From: JABWBR01 sp036741235
GTDB taxonomy: Bacteria; Bacteroidota; Bacteroidia; Chitinophagales; Saprospiraceae
DNA length: 64,000 nucleotides
Assembly: GCA_036741235.1 (NCBI GenBank)
Contig: DAINSQ010000001.1
Location: 124,001-188,000 of the forward strand
Reading direction: 5' to 3'
The notes under the pieces are model-generated. The model did no database searches. It had not been told where the DNA came from and saw only the letters and a list, made by a program, of their open reading frames with translations. Below, piece by piece: positions 59,246-64,000 of the stretch. Position 1 is the stretch's first letter; each line of letters starts with the position of its first letter. The position numbers were made by a program, and so were the translations under genes.

Positions 59246-61057
59246 TTACGTTGCGTTTTGATGTTTAGTATCTTGTTTTTTGCGGGAAAATGGCGCGTAC
59301 GCCTTGCCGCCCCCCGTAAAGCCGGCATTTTTATAAAATTCTACAAAAGTCAGACGCATGGGGTGTACAAAAGACCCCAGCATGGCCAGCATCATATTGG
59401 CCCCGTGGCCTACAATCAAGAATATGACGAATAATATCGGCCCCAAAATGGGGATGCTGTCTTTGATCTGCAAGGAGATAGTGTTGACCACAAATCCCAA
59501 TATGGCGCTCGACATGCCCAGCGCAAAAAGCCGGATGTAACTGAGCAAATCGCCGAAAAACCCGGTGATGCCGTATAAGTCCCACAATCCTTTCCCAATG
59601 CGCCCCAAAATGCCCATCTGCATGTCGCTGAAAAACATAATGAGGGCTACGCCCAACCAGGAGGTGTAAGTGGATATCGGAGCGGCCATTTTCAGGTAGC
59701 CGATATCCAGCAGGCTGACCAGCAGAATGATCCAGCCAAACGGCGGCAAGGAGGAAAGGAACCCCGATTGCCGTATGCGGTTGACACCTTGAATGAATAA
59801 GCCGAATAGTATCTGCACTACGCCCAGCGCCAAGGCCAGCGTGAATATCTGGTTGCTGTCGAGCATGTATTCCTGGATTTTGCCCAGCCATGCGTATTCT
59901 TTGCCTAGCAGGCTTAAGCCGAATACCGTACCGCCCAATAATCCGAAAAAGATGGTAGAGACACTCAAAAATTGCACCAGCGTCAGTATCGGGCGCAAGT
60001 CTTTTTTAGCCTTGCGTTTGTACCAGATAGCGGCCAGCAGCAAGACCAGTCCGTAGCCGGCATCGCCGAGGCAAAACCCGAAAAACAGCATGAAAAACGG
60101 CGCAAAAAACGGCGTCAGGTCGAGTTCGCCGTAGTCGGGCAGGGAGTATAATTCGCCGATAGGCTCAAAGAGTTTGCTGAAGCGTTTGTTTTCGAGCAAA
60201 ATCGGCGGCGTCTCATCGGGAGCAGGGCGGTCGGCCAGGTATACGATGTCTTTCTTATCGCAAGCGGCGGTAAGTTCTTTTTCTTTTGAAACGGGGACAA
60301 ATCCTTCGAGTACCATGACGTGGTCTTCCGCTGCAGATCGCGTAAAAGCCAGCACCTGCTGCCAGTCGACTTCTTCGTCTATCGCGGCCTGGGTTTGCTT
60401 CAACAGCGGCAGGTATAATCCGGTATATCTGTCCAGGGTTTGTTCGATTTCACTCAACCTGGCCTCTGTCTGCAATCGCGCAAGGCTTAGTCCTGCCGGA
60501 TCGCGCACGGGCAGGGGCAGTTCCTCGGCATCAATATCGGGTTTTTCGCCGGAGCGGGTAAACGCCACAAAATATTGATCGGGCGGATTCTGGGATATCA
60601 CCGACAGGTAGTGGTTGTCTTCCCATTCGGGTTTGTATTTGCTGATTGGGGATGTAAAAAAATGCAGTTCCCAGCCTGCTTCCGCCAGTTTTTTAATAGT
60701 ATCGAGTGAAAAATCTCCCCAGTTAGACAACGCGGCGGCTTCTTTATCAAAAAGCGTAAGTTGGTGTTTGTTCCGTTCTATTTCTTCCTGTAATTCTCTG
60801 ATTTCGCGGGCCAGCGCTATGCCGTCGGGTTCGGGTTGCGGACGTTCGCCTTCGTGGGGCGGCACCTCGCGTTTTTCGAGCAGGCGGATGGCGGCAGCTA
60901 CTTCCTTGCGCAATTGGGCCCGCTCGCCCATATCGGTGATATTGGCTTCGGGTTTGGGTTTGACATGTACAACGCCCAGGTCGCGCAATACTTCGAGGAA
61001 AGCGTCGTAGTCCGCATAGTGGACTAAAAAGGCGTATTTGCGCATCGGCGTAATCAT
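59246..61057 (-). CDS. ntpI: V-type ATPase subunit I (stator membrane subunit, a-type)
   Basis: A 603-residue protein. The N-terminal cytosolic half (1 to about 320) has coiled coils. The C-terminal half has about seven to eight membrane segments, such as FFAPFFMLFFGFCLGDAGYGLVLLLAAIWY, with the conserved GDAGYG, and LLSYIRLFALGMSSAILGFVVN, holding the essential Arg of the half channel. The start is MITPMRKYAFLVHY at 61057, overlapping the subunit D stop by 4 bp. The longer open frame to 61324 runs over subunit D out of frame and is not real. Confidence 0.9.
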   Translation of the reverse strand: MITPMRKYAFLVHYADYDAFLEVLRDLGVVHVKPKPEANITDMGERAQLRKEVAAAIRLLEKREVPPHEGERPQPEPDGIALAREIRELQEEIERNKHQLTLFDKEAAALSNWGDFSLDTIKKLAEAGWELHFFTSPISKYKPEWEDNHYLSVISQNPPDQYFVAFTRSGEKPDIDAEELPLPVRDPAGLSLARLQTEARLSEIEQTLDRYTGLYLPLLKQTQAAIDEEVDWQQVLAFTRSAAEDHVMVLEGFVPVSKEKELTAACDKKDIVYLADRPAPDETPPILLENKRFSKLFEPIGELYSLPDYGELDLTPFFAPFFMLFFGFCLGDAGYGLVLLLAAIWYKRKAKKDLRPILTLVQFLSVSTIFFGLLGGTVFGLSLLGKEYAWLGKIQEYMLDSNQIFTLALALGVVQILFGLFIQGVNRIRQSGFLSSLPPFGWIILLVSLLDIGYLKMAAPISTYTSWLGVALIMFFSDMQMGILGRIGKGLWDLYGITGFFGDLLSYIRLFALGMSSAILGFVVNTISLQIKDSIPILGPILFVIFLIVGHGANMMLAMLGSFVHPMRLTFVEFYKNAGFTGGGKAYAPFSRKKQDTKHQNAT

Positions 61058-61662
61058 ACCGCGTTGCCGTTTGATTCGGCGGAAAGCCGGTTTTTGACAA
61101 TCTTCTGGGCCGATTTGGCCAGGTTTTCTTCGTCTTCCAAAAAGCGCTTGATCTTGAGAATCGCCAGTTCGTATCCCGGTATCTGTACTTTTTCGTACAG
61201 GTTCACCTTTTGCGTGGTTTTCTTGCGCGCCCGGTCGAGTAGTTCCATGGTGCGCAGGTAAAAAGTTTTTTCTATAGCGATGAGGGCCAGTTCTTTTAAA
61301 ATAGCGACCCCTTCGGCATACCAATGGGGGTTATTAAACAAGCTGAAGGGCGCCAGTTTGAAATGGATTTGTTTCAATACGGGGATATGCACGCCGGCAA
61401 TTTTTCGGCTGGTCATTTCTACTTTTTCTACAGCGATCAGCGAGGCGTCAAATTCTTCCCACAACCGCACCATCACTTCGTAGTCGGCCATGCGGCGCTC
61501 CAGGGCGGCTTCGCGGGCAGCGGCTTCGTCGCGGGCGCGTTTGACCTCTATGCGCAGGGCGGCCTCCTTGTTTTTCAGGGTAGGCAGCGCCTTCTGCCGG
61601 ATGCGCAACTGCCTGTTGAGATCCTGGAGGGCGGTTTTGTTGTATTGAAATTTAATTGCCAT
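61054..61662 (-). CDS. ntpD: V-type ATPase subunit D (central stalk)
   Basis: A 202-residue coiled-coil protein. It starts MAIKFQYNKTALQDLNRQLRIRQKALPTLKNKEAALRIEV and ends with the antiparallel helix RRARKKTTQKVNLYEKVQIPGYE followed by AILKIKRFLEDEENLAKSAQK. This pairing of N- and C-terminal helices and the motif KVNLYEKVQIP are typical of D subunits, which turn inside the AB hexamer. It lies between subunits B (6-bp gap) and I (4-bp overlap). Confidence 0.9.
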   Translation of the reverse strand: MAIKFQYNKTALQDLNRQLRIRQKALPTLKNKEAALRIEVKRARDEAAAREAALERRMADYEVMVRLWEEFDASLIAVEKVEMTSRKIAGVHIPVLKQIHFKLAPFSLFNNPHWYAEGVAILKELALIAIEKTFYLRTMELLDRARKKTTQKVNLYEKVQIPGYELAILKIKRFLEDEENLAKSAQKIVKNRLSAESNGNAV

Positions 61663-61668
61663 ACCTGC

Positions 61669-62991
61669 CTAATTTTCCGGCCAGTATTTGTCTACAAATT
61701 CCTGTTTGATGCCCACTTCCGATGGGGAGAAGTGTTTGCCAAACAACTCCCAGGAGGTGGTAAGCATATCTTCCGTGTCGATATTGACGTCGATAGCGAG
61801 CAGTTTGTCGGCGTATTCGCGGGAGAAACTCAGCGTGCGCTCGTCGTAATCGGTAAGGTCGAAGCCGTTTTCGAGTTTGGTGCGGGCGTTGGCGGCGTCG
61901 GCATACAAACGGATGGCGGCGTTCATCACCTGCGGGTGGTCGGTGCGCGTTTTTTTGCCGATCACCAGTTGGCGCAGTCGCGACAGGCTTCGGAACGGGT
62001 CGACGATTACCTTGCCGATGTCGGTATCGCGGCGCAGGAATAGCTGCCCTTCGGTGATATAACCGGTATTGTCGGGGATGGCGTGGGTAATGTCGCCGCC
62101 CGACAGCGTCGTTACCGCAATGATGGTGATGGAGCCCCCGCTTTCGAATTGCACGGCTTTTTCGTACAGCTTGGCCAGGTCGCTATAGAGCGAACCGGGC
62201 ATCGAGTCTTTTGAAGGAATCTGGTCCATGCGGTTTGATACGATACTCAGCGCGTCGGCGTAAAGCGTCATGTCGGTGAGCAGCACCAGCACTTTTTCAT
62301 TTTTGTCTATGGCGTAGTATTCGGCGGCGGTCAAGGCCATATCGGGCACCAGCAGGCGTTCTACTGGCGGGTCTTCGGTGGTATTGATAAAACCCACGAT
62401 GCGGTGCATAGCGCCGGCATTTTCGAATACTTGTTTAAAAAACAAATAGTCGTCGTTGGTCAGGCCGATACCGCCGAGGATAATCTTGTCGGCTTTGGCG
62501 CGCATGGCCACGATGCCCATCACCTGGTTAAACGGCTGGTCGGGGTCGGCGAAGAAGGGGATCTTCTGGCCCGTCACCAGGGTATTATTGAGGTCGATAC
62601 CGGCGATACCGGTGGCGATGAGTTCGGAGGGTTGGCGGCGGCGCACGGGGTTGACCGAGGGGCCGCCGATTTCGCGTTCTTCGCCTTCGATTTCGGGGCC
62701 GCCGTCGATAGGTTTGCCGTAGGCGTTAAAAAAGCGCCCGCTGAGTTCGTCGCTCACGCGCAGGCTGGGGGGCCTGCCGTAAAAGATCACCTCTGCATCG
62801 GTGGGGATGCCGTCGGTGCCGGCAAAGACCTGGAGGGTCACCTCGTCGCCGATGATCTTTACTACCTGGGCCAGGCGGCCGTTCACCAGGGCCAATTCTT
62901 CGTAGCTCACGCCTGCAGCGCGCAGCGTACAAGTGGCTTTGGTGAGCTGGTCGATTTTGGTATAAATCCGCTGAAAAGCTTGGGTTTCCAT
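61669..62991 (-). CDS. ntpB: V-type ATPase subunit B
   Basis: A 440-residue non-catalytic nucleotide-binding subunit. GRFFNAYGKPIDGGPEI, ATGIAGIDLNNTLVTGQKIPFFADPDQPFNQVMG, DMTLYADALSIVSNRMDQIPSKDSMPGSLYSDLAKLYEKA and GGDITHAIPDNTGYITEGQL are family blocks. The Walker A motif is degenerate (FADPDQPFNQ in place of GxxGxGKT), as expected for the B subunit. It alternates with A in the head. Its start codon overlaps the A stop by one base (TGATG), so the two are translationally coupled. Confidence 0.93.
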   Translation of the reverse strand: METQAFQRIYTKIDQLTKATCTLRAAGVSYEELALVNGRLAQVVKIIGDEVTLQVFAGTDGIPTDAEVIFYGRPPSLRVSDELSGRFFNAYGKPIDGGPEIEGEEREIGGPSVNPVRRRQPSELIATGIAGIDLNNTLVTGQKIPFFADPDQPFNQVMGIVAMRAKADKIILGGIGLTNDDYLFFKQVFENAGAMHRIVGFINTTEDPPVERLLVPDMALTAAEYYAIDKNEKVLVLLTDMTLYADALSIVSNRMDQIPSKDSMPGSLYSDLAKLYEKAVQFESGGSITIIAVTTLSGGDITHAIPDNTGYITEGQLFLRRDTDIGKVIVDPFRSLSRLRQLVIGKKTRTDHPQVMNAAIRLYADAANARTKLENGFDLTDYDERTLSFSREYADKLLAIDVNIDTEDMLTTSWELFGKHFSPSEVGIKQEFVDKYWPEN

Positions 62992-64000
62992 CAGGCGATT
63001 TTTCTTTCTGCCAAAATATCCATTAAAGCGGCTTCATTCTCGCGGAATGCCGCCGATTCGAATTCCAAATAGTTCATCTGGCGCAATTGGTTAATGATGC
63101 GCTTGAAATACGGGTTGACTTCCTCGTAGCCGTCGAAGCGCAAGGGCGTATTGCACACCTCCATCACTTTTTCGAGCATATAGCGCTGGCGAGCCATGGG
63201 CGTACGGGCGTCAACGGCGTCGAAGGCGTCTTGCTGGAGGATCACTCCATCGACCACCTCGGATTTCCAGTAGGTGAGGTGGTAGTCGACCGACACGCCG
63301 TCGTCGCCCAGGATGTTGATCTGTTCGGCGGCTTCTTTGCCGCGGATCAGGATATTTTTCATTTTCAAAACCTGGTCTACCCAGTTGGGGGCGATCTGTT
63401 CGTTCAGATAGCGTTGCAATTCGGGGTATTCGAGGTATTTCGAATAGCTATCGATCGGGTCGATGGCAGGGTAGCGCTTGCTGTCGGCGCGTTGCTGCGA
63501 CAAGGCGTAAAAACAGCGGGCCGCCTTGCGCGTCGATTCGGTGACGGGCTCCTTAAGGTTGCCGCCTGCCGGCGATACGGTGCCGATAAAGGTGATAGAG
63601 CCGGTTTTGCCGTTGTTGAGGTAGACGATGCCGGCGCGGGCATAGAAGTTAGAAATGATCGCCGACAAGTCCATCGGGAAGGCGTCGGGGCCGGGTAGTT
63701 CTTCCAGGCGGTTCGACATCTCGCGCAGCGCCTGTGCCCAGCGGGAGGTGGAGTCGGCCAGCATCAGTACTTTGAGGCCCATAGCGCGGTAGTATTCGGC
63801 GATAGTCATGGCGGTATACACCGACGCTTCGCGGGCTGCCACCGGCATATTCGAAGTGTTGGCAATGATTACCGTGCGTTCCATGAGCTTGCGGCCGGTC
63901 CAGGGGTCGTCGAGTTCGGGGAACTCCATAAAGAGGTCCACGACTTCGTTGGCGCGTTCGCCGCAGGCGGCCACGATAACCACGTCGGCTTCGGCCTGCT
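62991..64000 (-). CDS. ntpA: V-type ATPase catalytic subunit A (partial, 5' end outside the window)
   Basis: About 336 C-terminal residues of the catalytic subunit are present and the frame runs off the right edge. It opens with the segment before VIVAACGERANEVVDLFMEFPEL, which carries GER just after the Walker A region. SNMPVAAREASVYTAMTIAEYYR, MLADSTSRWAQALREMSNRLEELPG and GTVSPAGGNLKEPVTEST follow. It hydrolyses or makes ATP at the A-B interface. In Bacteroidota the upstream genes are usually E and a DUF2764 gene, which would lie outside this window. A ring-binding C-terminal helical domain is complete. Confidence 0.93.
   Translation of the reverse strand, partial: QAEADVVIVAACGERANEVVDLFMEFPELDDPWTGRKLMERTVIIANTSNMPVAAREASVYTAMTIAEYYRAMGLKVLMLADSTSRWAQALREMSNRLEELPGPDAFPMDLSAIISNFYARAGIVYLNNGKTGSITFIGTVSPAGGNLKEPVTESTRKAARCFYALSQQRADSKRYPAIDPIDSYSKYLEYPELQRYLNEQIAPNWVDQVLKMKNILIRGKEAAEQINILGDDGVSVDYHLTYWKSEVVDGVILQQDAFDAVDARTPMARQRYMLEKVMEVCNTPLRFDGYEEVNPYFKRIINQLRQMNYLEFESAAFRENEAALMDILAERKIA

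Noticed and set aside
59246..61324. Extending V-ATPase subunit I to a start at 61324
   Set aside because: The extra 89 residues are basic, unconserved and overlap subunit D out of frame; the ATGA overlap at 61054-61057 marks the real start.

Overview
The window looks like a chromosomal segment of an aerobic member of the Bacteroidota, most likely close to the Saprospiria. This rests on type IX secretion (T9SS) C-terminal sorting domains on two exported proteins, a PorE-like TPR/WD40-like/OmpA protein, and promoters of the Bacteroidota type (-33 TTG, -7 TAnnTTTG). A heme A synthase and a Bacteroidota-style V-type ATPase operon fit the same picture. No phage, transposase or CRISPR array was seen.

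Layout: 1-9.4 kb holds the start of a DUF4175 protein, a uracil-DNA-glycosylase-fold protein, an unusual Nramp transporter, a DUF1800/DUF1501 secretion pair, and a small operon (yedK, dtd, a MazG-like enzyme, DUF1648). The 576-bp gap at 8808-9383 carries a cluster of DnaA-box-like sequences and an AT-rich stretch, and is a candidate replication origin. It is followed by heme A synthase and a lipoprotein hydrolase.

11.9-28.0 kb is a catabolic region. On the minus strand it encodes a TetR repressor, both subunits of a biotin-dependent acyl-CoA carboxylase, a flavin monooxygenase, an enoyl-CoA hydratase, a BKACE-type beta-keto acid cleavage enzyme, three SDR enzymes (one like peroxisomal enoyl-CoA reductase), an aldehyde dehydrogenase, an acyl-CoA synthetase and an acyl-CoA dehydrogenase fused to an SCP2 domain. 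An identical 19-bp inverted-repeat sequence lies upstream of the TetR gene and, about 14.6 kb away, upstream of the acyl-CoA dehydrogenase, which suggests one regulon. The gene set resembles the Pseudomonas liu/atu pathways for leucine and acyclic terpenes, but no HMG-CoA-lyase-type gene was seen.

28-38.6 kb reads rightward: the PorE-like protein, an orphan E2 acyltransferase, then a likely stress group. The group has a P-type cation ATPase interrupted by an in-frame amber codon, a P-loop kinase, an aminoglycoside-phosphotransferase-like protein, an iron-sulfur repair RIC protein, a hemerythrin, an Rrf2 regulator and an HD hydrolase. 38.6-44.2 kb is a leftward redox operon: DUF547, FAD oxidoreductase, NapH-like ferredoxin membrane protein, a glycosyltransferase-rhodanese fusion and an EamA transporter. 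It resembles arsenosugar-associated neighbourhoods.

44.4-52.7 kb holds an outer-membrane-type protein, a DUF2235 hydrolase, an intact tRNA-Val preceded by two perfect 92-bp tandem tRNA-like copies, a SWIM/SNF2 helicase, an HTH-ImmA/IrrE protein and an unknown protein. 52.7-58.7 kb encodes exported hydrolases (a tricorn-type protease, a histidine phosphatase, an M28 peptidase) and a DUF2177 membrane protein. The window closes with V-ATPase genes in the order A-B-D-I-K on the minus strand; subunit A is cut by the window edge.
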